Below, in pieces: positions 1 to 9,431 of a DNA stretch of 47,594 nt. The notes beneath the pieces are model-generated. The model worked only from the letters and a program-made list of their open reading frames with translations. It did not search any database and was not told the DNA's origin. The DNA comes from Mesorhizobium neociceri (GTDB lineage: Bacteria; Pseudomonadota; Alphaproteobacteria; Rhizobiales; Rhizobiaceae). Position 1 is the first letter of the stretch, and every line of letters begins with the position of its first letter. Both the position numbers and the translations under genes were made by a program. The stretch lies in the NCBI RefSeq assembly GCF_013520985.1, contig NZ_JACDTY010000033.1, positions 1 through 47,594 on the forward strand, given 5' to 3'.

Positions 1-110
1 AGGGCCACATCACGCACGAAAGGAACACGTCGGAACCTGGGAGATCTCCTGCCCGGCCGGGCGGCGATAGCCGTGTCGGTCCGCATCGGGGAGGCGAGGA
101 GCCGTAGCCG

Positions 111-1150
111 GTGATGAACGGACAGGATAAGTCTGACTCCGGCATAGTAGCTGTGAAGCCGACGAACAAAGCCGGGCAGCCGGCGGCGGAGTTGGTGGAG
201 CCAAGGCCGGAGACCAAGGGGAATGCGGAACAGCAACACATGCACCGGACACAGAGCCGGGCTCGAAATTCCCAGGCGCTGGACCGCGTACGGAATGCCG
301 CAAGGCAAAGGAAGAAGGAAAGGTTCACCGCGCTCTTCCACCATATCAATGTCGACACGCTGCGGACGGCGTTCTATGCGCTTAGGCGGCGCAAGGCCGC
401 CCCCGGGGTGGATGGCATGACGTGGCAGGACTATGAGGCAGACCTCGAGCTCCGGCTCAAGGATCTTCATGAACGGGTTCAACGGGGAGCGTACCGCCCG
501 CAACCGTCGGCCGGACGTTTATACCGAAGGCGGACGGCAAGCAGCGGCCGCTGGCGATTGCCGCTCTGGAAGACAAGATCGTCCAAGGAGCAACCGTCAT
601 GGTGCTCAACGCCATCTACGAAGACGACTTCTGCGGCTTCTCATACGGGTTTCGGCCCGGACGAGGGCCGCACGATGCATTGGACGCCATGTGCGTAGCG
701 ATCAAAAAGCGGAAGGTGAACTGGATTCTAGACGCCGACATCCAGAACTTTTTCGGGGCCGTTAGTCAGGAATGGCTGGTTCGCTTCATAGAACACAGGA
801 TCGGCGACAAGCGCATCATCCGCCTGATCCGCAAATGGTTGAAGGTGGGCATCCTCGAAGACGGCATCGTGACGGTAGATGACAGGGAAACGGGTCAAGG
901 CTCGTGATTTCGCCGCTGTTGGCCAATATCTACCTGCACCACGCCCTCGACCTGTGGGCTCAGCGCTGGCGACAGCGCGAAGCCACCGGCGACATGATGA
1001 TCGTGCGCTATGCCGATGATGTGATCGTCGGTTTCGAGCATGAGGGCGACGCCCGTCGCTTTCTCGATGCGATGCGTGCGAGGCTTGAGGAGTTTGCGCT
1101 GTCGCTCCACCCGGACAAGATCCGCCTGATTGAGTTTGGCCGCCTCGCGG
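111..1150 (+). pseudogene. ltrA: Group II intron reverse transcriptase/maturase, frameshifted and truncated
   Basis: Three successive reading frames together spell a group II intron-encoded reverse transcriptase. The first frame (from 111) carries the N-terminal RT0-RT1 part ending near GAYRPQPS. A shift near base 510 moves into the frame with FSYGFRPGRGPHDAL and ILDADIQNFF. Loss of one G near 903-905 interrupts the expected QGSVISPLLANIYLH and moves into the third frame, which holds the catalytic YADD (about 1009-1020). The protein stops being RT-like after IEFGRLAA near 1150, so the thumb, maturase X and HNH parts are missing and the gene is dead. The 110 bases upstream may be intron RNA, but no complete ribozyme domain is visible. 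Confidence 0.85.
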
Positions 1151-1325
1151 CGGTCGACCGCAAAGTCATCGGTTGGGCGCTGGCGATCCATCCCAGGGCT
1201 GAACTGGCGATCGAGGCGCTCGACCAAGCGATTGCGGCGCGTAGGCCGACACCGGGATCCATCATCCATCACAGCGATCGCGGCGCCCAAGGCGGATTCA
1301 AGCAGTCGTCGCAACACCAATTATG
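1140..1325 (+). pseudogene. IS3-family transposase OrfB fragment
   Basis: The frame that ends the reverse transcriptase runs straight into an IS3-type integrase core fragment: VIGWAL, then AELAIEALDQAIAAR, then IIHHSDRGAQ, which holds the second Asp of the DDE triad. The fragment is lost again where the IS30 element begins, near 1313-1330. Both junctions are internal to known families, so this is a chimera made by insertion or recombination. It encodes nothing functional. Confidence 0.7.
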
Positions 1326-1330
1326 TTCAC

Positions 1331-2539
1331 TCATGGCAGCAACTCGTCAAGCGCCTCCGCCGGCGTTTTCCAGCCCAGCGTCTTTCTCGGTCGGGCATTG
1401 AGGGCCGCTGCCACCGCGGCGAGCTCGTCGGCGCTGTGGGTGCTCAGGTCGGTGCCTTTCGGGAAGTACTGACGCAGGAGCCCATTGGTGTTCTCGTTGG
1501 TGCCGCGCTGCCAGGGGCTTTGCGGATCGCAGAAGTAGACCTGGACACCTGCATCGATCTTGAGACGATCGTGCTGAGCCATTTCGGCTCCCTGATCCCA
1601 GGTCAGCGAACGCCGCAGTTCTTCGGGCAAGGTGATGATGGTGCGCGTAATCGCGTCGCGCACGGCTTCGGCCCCGTGTCCCGCGAGAGCAGGGCCACTC
1701 TTCATGCGCGGAGCTTTGCCATGCCCCGCAAGCCGGGGAAGATGCAGCAACATAGTGAAGCGTGTCGTACGCTCAACTAGCGTGCCGATCGCCGAGCTGC
1801 CAAGACCAAGGATGAGGTCTCCTTCCCAGTGACCCGGCACCGCGCGATCGGCCGCTTCGGCGGGGCGTTGACTGATCATCTCCGGCAGGACAAAGCTCTT
1901 ACCTCGACTGCGTACGCGGGCCCTGGGGACCCGCAGCACGCGCCCCGTTCGCAAGCAGGCCGACAGTTCGCGGCGTAGCGCTCCCCGACCCTGAACAAAG
2001 AGGGCTTGATAGATGGCTTCGTGGCTGATGCGCATCGTCTTGTCGTCCGGGAAGTCGATCGGCAAGCGTCGGGCTATCTGCTTCGGGCTCCAAGCCCTGG
2101 CCCATCGCCGATCCTTTCGCGGACCGTGCCGGCGGCCCTTCCACCGAACGGCAGGACCAGGAACGGCGGCGCCACTTGGGGACATGACGACGCCGGCGAG
2201 TCGCTGCTCCACATAAGTGCGCAAGGTTGTGTTGAGCGCAAGCTTGGTCGGTTTGGGCCGACGGGCCGATCGGTCGGCGTGCCATTGGGCTGTCGATGCA
2301 CGATATTCCAGCCCGCCGCTGCGCGTCGCGGCATTGCGTCGTAGCTCACGGGAGATGGTCGAGGCGGATCGGCCAAGTCGGCGTCCGATCTCGCGTCTCG
2401 AAAGGCCCTGAACGCGAAGAAGTGCGATCTCCTCACGTTCCGCAAACGCAAGGTATCGCTCTGACAGGCGCGATGGCGCACCGGTCAGCCACGACCGCAG
2501 CCGAATACCTAACGTGGTGCTCAGATAGCCATCTCGCTT
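1331..2539 (-). mobile_element. IS30-family transposase
   Basis: The minus-strand frame reads an N-terminal helix-turn-helix (GLSRREIGRRLGRSASTISR) and then an integrase core with the IS30 signatures GHWEGDL, TWDQGAEM and RGTNENTNGLLRQYFPKG, which hold the three acidic DDE residues. It ends TPAEALDELLP at 1331. The frame is open back to a stop at 2540-2542. No ATG, GTG or TTG precedes the HTH, so translation would need a CTG/ATT start, or the 5' end is already lost. A TTG at 2224 would remove the HTH. The element ends are uncertain: CACCA-type sequences near 1313-1330 and 2505-2520 may be its inverted repeats. Confidence 0.82.
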
Positions 2540-2572
2540 CTAGATGAGGCCGATACACAAACTGCATTTGAC
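2531..2572 (+). promoter_or_regulatory. LysR-type box and -35 region before the ABC importer
   Basis: ATC-TCGCTTCTA-GAT (2531-2545) fits the LysR motif ATC-N9-GAT. A TTGAC hexamer start follows at 2568-2572, 22 nt after the dyad. The same dyad-to-TTGAC distance and the same ATTTGAC octamer end occur before the aldehyde dehydrogenase at 28558. The importer start lies about 240 nt downstream, so the leader is long. The IS30 element ends immediately to the left. Confidence 0.55.
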
Positions 2573-2811
2573 GGGAGGCACTGGCCGTTTGATGTTGTTG
2601 AGGTACTAAAACGCCTCATCAATAGTCTGCGCACAACCTGATGCACTGCGTTGAGACCCGGCGCGTGACTCCAAAGACGACGTTCTGACCTATGGCATCG
2701 GCCCCTGGGGTGAGTTTGGTCGAGACTACGCTAGTATCTGAGACTAAGGCTGCAGTTCCAAAACAACAAACTATTCCTGCCCAGCGGCGGGAACAATGAG
2801 GAGGAGGAAAA

Positions 2812-3912
2812 GTGGTGTCGATAAACCGCAGACGTTTCATTCACGGAGCATCCGCAATGGCAGTAGGTGCGATGTCTTATCGACCCCGCCGCGCTGCAGC
2901 CCAATCCGCGGGCGAGGTGATAGCCATGCTCAATGGCGGCGACTACGCAAACGCCTGTATGGAAGCCTATGCAAGGCCATTCGAAGCAGAGACGGGAATC
3001 AAAGTGACCCCCGTTGCCGATGAGTTTTCCCTGGTCAAGCTTCAGCTAATGACATCGACCAATACTGTTTCGGTTGATGTGGTTCCTGTCAGCCCGGGCA
3101 CAACCTTGCTGGCTTCGCAAAAGGGCTACCTCGAAGAGATTGATTACTCTATTTACAAGGCAGACGATTTGGACGCGATGCTGGACTTCGCAAAGGGTTC
3201 GCACGGTGTCGGGTCGATTGTTTACGCGTTATGCATGGTCTACAACCTCGAGAAGTTCCCAGCTGACAAACCGCGGCCCGCTACTTGGGCAGAGTTTTGG
3301 GATGTCGTGAAGTATCCCGGAGTTCGCACGTTGCCAACTGGCGAGTACGGAGAAGCCGGACCTTGGGAAGAAGCTCTACTGGCAGACGGTGTGCCTGCTC
3401 ACGCTCTCTACCCTTTGGATATCGATCGAGCTTTCTCGAGCTTGGACAAGATAAAACCGCATATCCGCAAATGGACCGCTACGGGATCCGAGATCCAACA
3501 AATGCTGCACGACAAGGTTGTCGACCTGGCGGAGTCGTATGATGGTCGCGCTGTTGCATTGATCGACCAAGGCGCGCAGCTCGAGATCAATCGAAATCAG
3601 CAAAAGATGACATGGGAAAGCTGGGCCATCCCAAAGGGCAGCCCGAATCCTAAGAACGCACAGAGATTCATTGAATTCATGACCCGCGCTGATAGGCAAG
3701 CAGCCTTTGTGCAGCTGATGCCTTACGGCCCAACTAACCAAAATGCGTTCAAACTATTACCAGAAGCTGTCGCACGCAAATTCGCCAGCCATCCTGATTA
3801 CGCGGCATCCAGCATAACAATGAACTCCAAGTGGTACAATGAGGTGGGATCGGACGGCAAGACCAACACCGACAGAATTATACAGCGTTGGAACGAGTGG
3901 ATTCTTCAGTGA
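2812..3912 (+). CDS. ABC transporter substrate-binding protein, polyamine (PotD/PotF)-like, Tat-exported
   Basis: A 366-residue periplasmic solute-binding protein of the extracellular family 1/PotD type. It starts at GTG 2812 behind a strong GAGGAGGA ribosome site (2799-2808). The N terminus INRRRFIHGASAMAVGAM is a twin-arginine signal followed by a short hydrophobic stretch and an AAA-Q cleavage region, so export is probably by Tat in folded form. The C terminus SKWYNEVGSDG...RWNEWIL is a recognisable end: a near copy is found as a fragment at 21028-21168 on the other strand. The neighbouring ATPase and fused permease complete the importer. Substrate specificity cannot be read. Family members take polyamines, opines or amino-acid derivatives, and the regulon suggests an aspartate-like compound (inference). 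Confidence 0.88.
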   Translation: MVSINRRRFIHGASAMAVGAMSYRPRRAAAQSAGEVIAMLNGGDYANACMEAYARPFEAETGIKVTPVADEFSLVKLQLMTSTNTVSVDVVPVSPGTTLLASQKGYLEEIDYSIYKADDLDAMLDFAKGSHGVGSIVYALCMVYNLEKFPADKPRPATWAEFWDVVKYPGVRTLPTGEYGEAGPWEEALLADGVPAHALYPLDIDRAFSSLDKIKPHIRKWTATGSEIQQMLHDKVVDLAESYDGRAVALIDQGAQLEINRNQQKMTWESWAIPKGSPNPKNAQRFIEFMTRADRQAAFVQLMPYGPTNQNAFKLLPEAVARKFASHPDYAASSITMNSKWYNEVGSDGKTNTDRIIQRWNEWILQ

Positions 3913-4062
3913 TCGCCGATCGGAGGTACCGGAGGTGACGGAAAACCGGTCCGTCGCTTTCCGATCTCTGAACTCTCGATGGAGCCGCTTCGTCCGACGC
4001 TTCTTGCGCTCCGGAGCTTGAGGCCTGCAGCTACGTGACGGCACAGTATTAGAGGATCATTT

Positions 4063-5160
4063 GTGACCTTGCATCGAAACATTAACCGGCTGATTGCCGA
4101 AAATAAACCATCCGAGCAAAACAAGGTTTCTGCGCAGATAGAGTTCCGAAGCGTCACCAAGATGTATGGGGAGGTCTGTGCGGTAAAGGAGCTGTCACTT
4201 GCGGTCCGTCGCGGCGAGTTCCTGACGATTCTCGGTCCAAGCGGTTCAGGTAAGACCACAGCGCTGATGATGCTCGCCGGGTTCACCGCGCCTACAAGCG
4301 GAGACATTCTGATTGCAGGGAAGTCGGTAGCCGCAGTGCCGTCATACCGGCGCGACCAAGGCATCGTCTTCCAGGGTTATGCGCTGTTTCCGCACCTTAC
4401 AGTGCACCGCAACCTTGAATTTCCGCTTGAAATGCGGGGCATGAAGGCCGCCGAGCGGGCGATCCAAGTCGATCGAATGCTTGAGCGGGTCCACCTCAAA
4501 GGGTTCGGCGGCCGTATGCCATCACAACTGAGCGGTGGGCAGCAACAGCGTGTGGCGCTTTCCCGCGCCCTGATCGCCGATCCGCCGCTTCTCCTGCTAG
4601 ACGAGCCGCTGGGTGCCCTCGACCGCAACCTTCGCGAGCAGATGCAAGTCGAGATTAAAAGCTTGCACCGGGAGTTTGGCAAAACGACCATCTGCGTCAC
4701 GCACGACCAGGAGGAGGCGCTCACGCTATCGGACCGCATCGTCGTCATGCGCGCCGGGGAAATCGAGCAAATCGATACACCTGAGGCTCTCTATGACCGA
4801 CCCGCGACACGATTCGCCGCGGAGTTTCTGGGGGAGGCCAATTTCCTTGAACCCCCCGGGTTCCAGGCCGAATCCGATGTCGCGCCGCCCTTGGGCACCG
4901 TCGCGATGCTCCGGCCAGAGCGTATCTGCGTTGCCGAGAGGGGGGCTCCAAGGCGAGTGGACGCGGACCAAAGACAGTTTGTCTGCGGCATTGTCGAAGA
5001 CATGATATACGCTGGCCCCTTGCGGAAGTACCAGGTACGCGCCGGGGACAGTGTGGTTATTGTTCGCGAGCACGTGGCTGCGGACCAACAGATTTTCAGA
5101 CCTGGCGAAGAGGTACGCCTCAACTGGCTGCGGTCCGACGTTCGCTTTGTCGCGGCGTGA
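4063..5160 (+). CDS. ABC transporter ATP-binding protein, PotA-like
   Basis: A 365-residue cytoplasmic ATPase that energises the importer. It shows Walker A GPSGSGKTT (about 58-66), Q-loop VFQGYALFPHLTV (Q104), signature LSGGQQQRVALSRAL (about 156), Walker B LLLLDEPLGALD (D180/E181) and the switch His in THD (214), followed by a C-terminal TOBE-like domain of about 100 residues. This is the standard layout of the PotA/FbpC subgroup. The start is GTG 4063, with AGAGGA 6 nt upstream. It sits 150 nt after the binding protein and 7 nt before the permease, so all three are probably one transcript. All catalytic motifs are intact. Confidence 0.92.
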   Translation: MTLHRNINRLIAENKPSEQNKVSAQIEFRSVTKMYGEVCAVKELSLAVRRGEFLTILGPSGSGKTTALMMLAGFTAPTSGDILIAGKSVAAVPSYRRDQGIVFQGYALFPHLTVHRNLEFPLEMRGMKAAERAIQVDRMLERVHLKGFGGRMPSQLSGGQQQRVALSRALIADPPLLLLDEPLGALDRNLREQMQVEIKSLHREFGKTTICVTHDQEEALTLSDRIVVMRAGEIEQIDTPEALYDRPATRFAAEFLGEANFLEPPGFQAESDVAPPLGTVAMLRPERICVAERGAPRRVDADQRQFVCGIVEDMIYAGPLRKYQVRAGDSVVIVREHVAADQQIFRPGEEVRLNWLRSDVRFVAA

Positions 5161-5167
5161 GGTTCCG

Positions 5168-6946
5168 ATGAAGACGCTTCGGGAATTTGGCCGAATGCCC
5201 ATCGCTCTCACAGGGCCAGCCCTCGCTGTGCTTCTCATTGTATTCGGGATACCAATCGTTCAGCTATTCCTGATCAGCTTTAACGCACCGGCTTTTTCGA
5301 TCGCCAATTATGAGGCGTTTTTCGGCCCGCCGGCAAATGTTCGCGTTCTCCTACAGACCATTGAGATTAGTGTGGTAGCAACAGCAATCTGCCTCCTAAT
5401 CGCCTATCCCACGGCCTATCTGATCGCGGCCGCCTCGAAACGGCTACGCATGGCGCTTATTGTGCTCGTGCTCGTGCCGTATCTGACCAGTGGGCTGGTG
5501 CGGACCTATGCGTGGATCGTTATTCTTGGCGATGGCGGCCTGATAAACAATCTGCTGCTTGACCACGGACTTATCTCCAGTCCGCGCCCGCTCATCTACA
5601 ACCGCATGGCCGTCTATATCGGAATGGTGCACATCATGCTTCCTATGATGATCCTGCCTCTGGTCAGTGTCATGATGGGCATCGATAAATCGCTAATGTC
5701 AGCGGCTCGCAGTATGGGCGCGCGACCGTCCACCGCTTTCTGGCGCGTTTTCTTCCCGCTCAGCATGCCGGGCGTGCGCAGCGGCTGTCTGTTGGTTTTT
5801 GTGATCTGCCTCGGGTTCTACATCACGCCAGCGGCACTCGGCGGGTTGGGGGATGCCATGCTATCGACCTTCATTGCGTCGCAGGTCCGTAGCTCGTTTG
5901 ACATGGGACGTCTCGCCGCCTCGGCCTTTGTCCTCCTGACGGTCGCCATCGTCATGCTCGCCATAGTCGGGCTTGATCTTTCAGGTACGTCGCGCCGCAC
6001 GGTGCAACCATCGCTGAAGTCACGGCACAGTCTTTCTCCTTTATTCGCCATGATGAAGCGCTTTGTCGGTGAGTTTTTTATTCCCTATCGGGCTAAACGT
6101 TGGATGGCACAGCTCTACCGAGCAGGTGGTGACAGCCGTTGGCTGCAGTTAGTCGGCGTAACGTTTCTCGTGCTCGTTATGTGCTACCTGCTGTTTCCAG
6201 AGCTTCTCGTCGTCATCATGTCCTTCAGTGCAGGAAAGTATTTGGAATTCCCTCCCTCGGGTTTTTCACTGCAGTGGTATAGATCCTTCTTTGGTAATCC
6301 GGCATGGTACGCCGCCGCCTGGACCAGCACCCAAGTCGGCGTTATGGTCGCCATCTTGTCGACCATTGTCGGCACGCTTGCCGCCGTCGGGCTCAACCGC
6401 ACCCTTCCGCACCTGCGCAGCTTCCTGACCATGGTGATGCTTGCGCCGATCACCTTTCCGGTTATCATCGTCGGCATAGCGACCTATCTGGGGCTAGTCA
6501 AACTCGGGCTGCTCGGTTCAATGACCGGCATTGTCCTGGCGCATACCATCGGAGCCATCGGCTACGTGGTTGTGATCGTCTCGGCGTCGCTGGCGAATTT
6601 CGACCCTCAGCTGGAGCAGGCAGCCATGAGCATGCGGGCTGGACCACTGCAGACCTTTATCAGGGTGACGCTGCCGCTGATTCGGCCGGGTATTATCGGC
6701 GGCGCTGTGTTCGCTTTCCTTCACTCCTTTGATGAGGTCGTCATTACATCTTTGGTAGCAGGGATCTCGATGCGCACCCTGCCTCTAAAGATGTGGGAGG
6801 ATATTCGTCACCAGATCGACCCGACAATTGCCGCAGTAGCGACTCTATTGATTCTTTTGCCGCTGTTTATCCTAATGATCCTCTTCGTTACGGGGTGGAG
6901 ATCGACGCTAGGCCTTCAACGCGCGCGTCCAGCAACCGCAGCTTGA
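5168..6946 (+). CDS. ABC transporter permease, fused PotB-PotC-type double domain
   Basis: A single 592-residue inner-membrane protein holding two binding-protein-dependent permease domains. The first half (about 1-300) has the PotB-like segment VPYLTSGLVRTYAWIVILGDGG and a first EAA-type coupling loop, AARSMGARPSTAFWRVFFPL. The second half (about 330-592) has the PotC-like FPPSGFSLQWYRSFF and a second EAA loop, AAMSMRAGPLQTFIRVTLPL, near the C terminus. About 12 hydrophobic segments are visible. Most Pot systems use two separate permease genes; fusions are known in the FbpB type. The true start is ATG 5168, 7 nt after the ATPase stop; the longer in-frame extension overlaps the ATPase gene and is unlikely. 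Confidence 0.88.
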   Translation: MKTLREFGRMPIALTGPALAVLLIVFGIPIVQLFLISFNAPAFSIANYEAFFGPPANVRVLLQTIEISVVATAICLLIAYPTAYLIAAASKRLRMALIVLVLVPYLTSGLVRTYAWIVILGDGGLINNLLLDHGLISSPRPLIYNRMAVYIGMVHIMLPMMILPLVSVMMGIDKSLMSAARSMGARPSTAFWRVFFPLSMPGVRSGCLLVFVICLGFYITPAALGGLGDAMLSTFIASQVRSSFDMGRLAASAFVLLTVAIVMLAIVGLDLSGTSRRTVQPSLKSRHSLSPLFAMMKRFVGEFFIPYRAKRWMAQLYRAGGDSRWLQLVGVTFLVLVMCYLLFPELLVVIMSFSAGKYLEFPPSGFSLQWYRSFFGNPAWYAAAWTSTQVGVMVAILSTIVGTLAAVGLNRTLPHLRSFLTMVMLAPITFPVIIVGIATYLGLVKLGLLGSMTGIVLAHTIGAIGYVVVIVSASLANFDPQLEQAAMSMRAGPLQTFIRVTLPLIRPGIIGGAVFAFLHSFDEVVITSLVAGISMRTLPLKMWEDIRHQIDPTIAAVATLLILLPLFILMILFVTGWRSTLGLQRARPATAA

Positions 6947-7009
6947 GGACGGAGCGTTCAGTATCAGAGGGGCTCGCTTCGTTCTTTAGCTAGGCTGATG
7001 CATCGAGCT

Positions 7010-7150
7010 CGCCGCCTACCATCTACTTGCGCTACGCATAGAGCTGGGATCCAGCTGCGCCGAACGCATGCGCGACCTCGGTCACCGACTCCCCCGCCGC
7101 GCTCCCCAGGTCGACCAACGCGCGCCTCTCGGCGCAGCTCCACAGCCTCC
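7010..7150 (-). pseudogene. IS66-type TnpA (OrfA) remnant
   Basis: Read on the minus strand, a short frame gives ERRALVDLGSAAGESVTEVA followed by SQLYA, matching the helix-turn-helix of IS66/IS3 accessory OrfA proteins. It has in-frame stops directly after SQLYA. Only the HTH is left and it cannot be functional. Confidence 0.5.
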
Positions 7151-7298
7151 GTTGCCGCGCCTGCACTATTCACGCCCACCTCCATTGCGTCGTGCCGAGG
7201 GGGCATCTCCCGATGTAGGGTAATGGGTCACCTGCCGGCTGGGGTTCTTCCTGCCCGCGCGTGCTGTAGCGCCTGATCCGCTATCCCTTTCTGGAAGA

Positions 7299-7595
7299 AT
7301 GCCGAGCGGCCTATGTCAAGGCGGGTTGGGGTTCCTCGTTGATCTCTCCGACCTGACAAAGTCTCATGGCCTCACCCATCGCGTCGCCGTCGCCAATTCC
7401 CGACTGATCAGCATGGCCGACGATAGGGTCGCATTCCGCTGGCGGGACTATCGCCATCGCGGCACGACGAAGGTCGTGATGCTCGAGGCGCAGGATTTCA
7501 TCCGTCGCTTTCTCCTGCACACGCCGCGCGATGCTTTCCATCGCATCCGCCACTACGGCTTCCTCACCTGTCATCGGGCGATGAATATTCCCTGA
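7299..7595 (+). pseudogene. IS91-family transposase C-terminal remnant
   Basis: The frame contains THRVAVANSRLISM, VAFRWRDYRHRG, FIRRFLLHTPRDAFHRIRHY and GFLT, all hallmarks of the C-terminal part of IS91/IS801 Y2 transposases (usual form YLSRYTHRVAISNSRL...FRIRHYGLL). The N-terminal zinc-finger and catalytic tyrosine parts are missing. The following 300 bases (7600-7915) contain no gene I can identify. Confidence 0.7.
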
Positions 7596-7918
7596 TTGTG
7601 GGCATCGAGAACGATTGAACGATCTCCCTTTACGGGGGATGCAACGCTCGGCCGACTTCCGGTCCGTCAAGGGCGCTCAAGCACCGGGAGCCAAGGCCGT
7701 CCGAATGCGCAATCGGTTCGATGACGGCTTTGCGGCGTGGCGATGCCTTGCCTGGAGACGGTTTTGACGATCATACCTGGTCTGCCAAAAGCGTTCGATC
7801 ACCGGGAGCCTTCAGCGCTCTTATTCTCCGCTATTCCGACATCTCCTTGTTCCAGCCCGTTTACAACGCTCGGCATGTAATGCTGCGCTACCGCCTCCAA
7901 ACGATCGCGGATTGGAAA

Positions 7919-7988
7919 GCTGTGGCGGAGCCATGGCCTCAGATCAACCTGCAAGGCAGGCCACGTATCCCGAGTTCAGGTACAGGTA
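7919..7988 (+). repeat. Left arm of a diverged inverted repeat around the P1 peptidase gene
   Basis: GTGGCGGAGCCATGGCCT and TATCCCGAGTTCA in this stretch recur in opposite orientation at 9432-9507. Conceptually translated, both arms give AVAEPWPxIN and YPEF-like peptides, so they look like two remnants of one mobile element, one on each side of the peptidase gene. Confidence 0.5.
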
Positions 7989-8045
7989 CGTCCTCCGGTA
8001 TGCACATCGAGAGGGCATTCGGCATTTTGAAAGCAGGCGGCAGCC

Positions 8046-8087
8046 ATCTAAAAGCGCGATGGCTCCGCGCGGGAGATTATATTGGCG
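8046..8087 (+). promoter_or_regulatory. LysR-type box and -35-like element before the P1 peptidase
   Basis: ATC-TAAAAGCGC-GAT (8046-8060) is followed 21 nt later by TTGGCG (8082-8087). The whole stretch, including GGGAGATTATATTGGCGA, is nearly repeated before the methylaspartate ammonia-lyase gene (23715-23756), with the dyad and the hexamer at the same spacing. Shared non-coding sequence before two unrelated enzymes argues for a common activator. Confidence 0.6.
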
Positions 8088-8211
8088 AATTCAATCGCAG
8101 CTGACCCATACTTGGTAGACGTTGGAATTAGGCTCGTAAGCCGAGCTGGCGCGAACACCTGGAGTCGGCATAGTGAAACAGACAAAAAAACCTGGCCAAA
8201 GGACACTCTTA

Positions 8212-9342
8212 ATGAAAGTCGATAAGAGTTCGATGTCCGGACCCTCGACAAAGCCGCGGGCACGCGATCTGGGACTGCCGTTTGCCGGAAAGACCGGACC
8301 TCTCAACGCCATTACCGATGTTGTCGGTGTAGAAGTGGGCTATGCCACCGTGATAAGCGATCCACCTGGATCGAGCAATCGATCGGCGCGCACGGGGATC
8401 ACAGCCATTCTTCCGCGGGGCCGCTCTGGGCCTCTAAGGGCCCCCGTATGGGCAGGCTTCCACTCGCTAAACGGAAACGGCGAGATGACGGGCACGCATT
8501 GGATTAAGGAAGCTGGATATTTTTTAGGGCCTATTGGCATCACGAACACCCATAGCCTTGGAACCGTTCATCAGGCGATGTTGCAATGGATGATTGAGAA
8601 GCCCGATACAGGGTTTGGGGCTTATAGTTGGATGCTGCCTGTCGTTGCAGAGACATGCGACTCCTATCTCAACGACATGAACGCCTTCCATGTCACTCCA
8701 GGGCATGTGATGCAGGCTCTCAATAGCGCGTCCGACGGGCCTTTGGCCGAGGGCAGTGTTGGCGGTGGAACCGGGATGATCTGCTTCGAGTTTAAGGGAG
8801 GCACAGGAACGTCGTCCCGCGTCATAGAACAGCTCGGTGAGAGCTACACGATCGGGTGTCTTGTGCAAGCGAATTTTGGCATTCGTCCCCTCTTGAAGGT
8901 TCTTGGCGTCCCGGTTGGCGAACACTTAACTGGGGACCGGCTCTGGGTCCGCGAGCAGGGCTCGATCATCGTCGTCGTTGCGACCAACGCACCGCTTATG
9001 CCCACTCAACTGGAACGGATCGCTCGGCGCGCCGGCCTCGGCATCGGCCGCACCGGTACACCGTCAGGAGACGGCTCTGGCGATCTGTGTCTTGCCTTCT
9101 CAACAGCAAACCTCACCAAGAGTGAGTCGGCGGCCGCGCCCGCAATGGGCGACCTCGCATTCATACCGAACAATAAGCTCGACACACTGTTCGAAGCGAC
9201 GGCGCAATCCGTGGAGGAGGCAATTATCAATGCCATGGTGGCAGCCGAGCCCATGGTGGGGCGCGAGAATCGGCGTGTTGCAGCTATCGACCACGACGCT
9301 TTAAAACAGGTCATGTACAACTATGGACGACTGAGCGCATGA
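8212..9342 (+). CDS. P1-family peptidase (DmpA/BapA-like D-/beta-aminopeptidase)
   Basis: An N-terminal-nucleophile hydrolase of peptidase family S58 (P1), about 376 residues from ATG 8212. An in-frame GTG at 8173 would add 13 residues. The family matures by self-cleavage before a Ser that becomes the nucleophile; here this is EQG|SIIVVVATNAPL, with Gly-Ser at residues 263-264 counted from 8173. The oxyanion-loop segment EGSVGGGTGM and the N-terminal NAITDVVGVEVGY match the family. Relatives are TNAPL or TDAPL at the post-cleavage strand. Known members release N-terminal D-amino acids or beta-alanyl residues from small peptides and amides. There is no signal peptide, so it is probably cytoplasmic. 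A LysR box upstream links it to the importer and the methylaspartate genes. The substrate is unknown. Confidence 0.9.
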   Translation: MKVDKSSMSGPSTKPRARDLGLPFAGKTGPLNAITDVVGVEVGYATVISDPPGSSNRSARTGITAILPRGRSGPLRAPVWAGFHSLNGNGEMTGTHWIKEAGYFLGPIGITNTHSLGTVHQAMLQWMIEKPDTGFGAYSWMLPVVAETCDSYLNDMNAFHVTPGHVMQALNSASDGPLAEGSVGGGTGMICFEFKGGTGTSSRVIEQLGESYTIGCLVQANFGIRPLLKVLGVPVGEHLTGDRLWVREQGSIIVVVATNAPLMPTQLERIARRAGLGIGRTGTPSGDGSGDLCLAFSTANLTKSESAAAPAMGDLAFIPNNKLDTLFEATAQSVEEAIINAMVAAEPMVGRENRRVAAIDHDALKQVMYNYGRLSA

Positions 9343-9431
9343 TCCGAACGGAAGGGACTCATCGGACGCTGTTACGCTGCCATTACCAGGCCTTCCAAGT
9401 GATCGGCGAGGTGCCTGTCGAGGGCGATGTC

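Noticed and set aside
2006..2547. Several plus-strand frames across the IS30 element
   Set aside because: They are antisense to the IS30 transposase and have arginine/proline-rich shadow composition.
2550..2811. Sigma-54/NifA promoter before the importer
   Set aside because: GGCACTGGCCG resembles part of a -24 element, but no matching -12 (TTGC) lies at the right distance. The TTGAC hexamer with the LysR box explains the region better.
5051..5167. Upstream in-frame extension of the permease
   Set aside because: It overlaps the C-terminal coding part of the ATPase; the membrane protein start and spacing at 5168 are better.
7721..8104. 127-residue plus-strand frame before the P1 peptidase
   Set aside because: Part of it is the repeat arm and part is the regulatory region shared with 23715-23756. 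The peptide has no recognisable domain.
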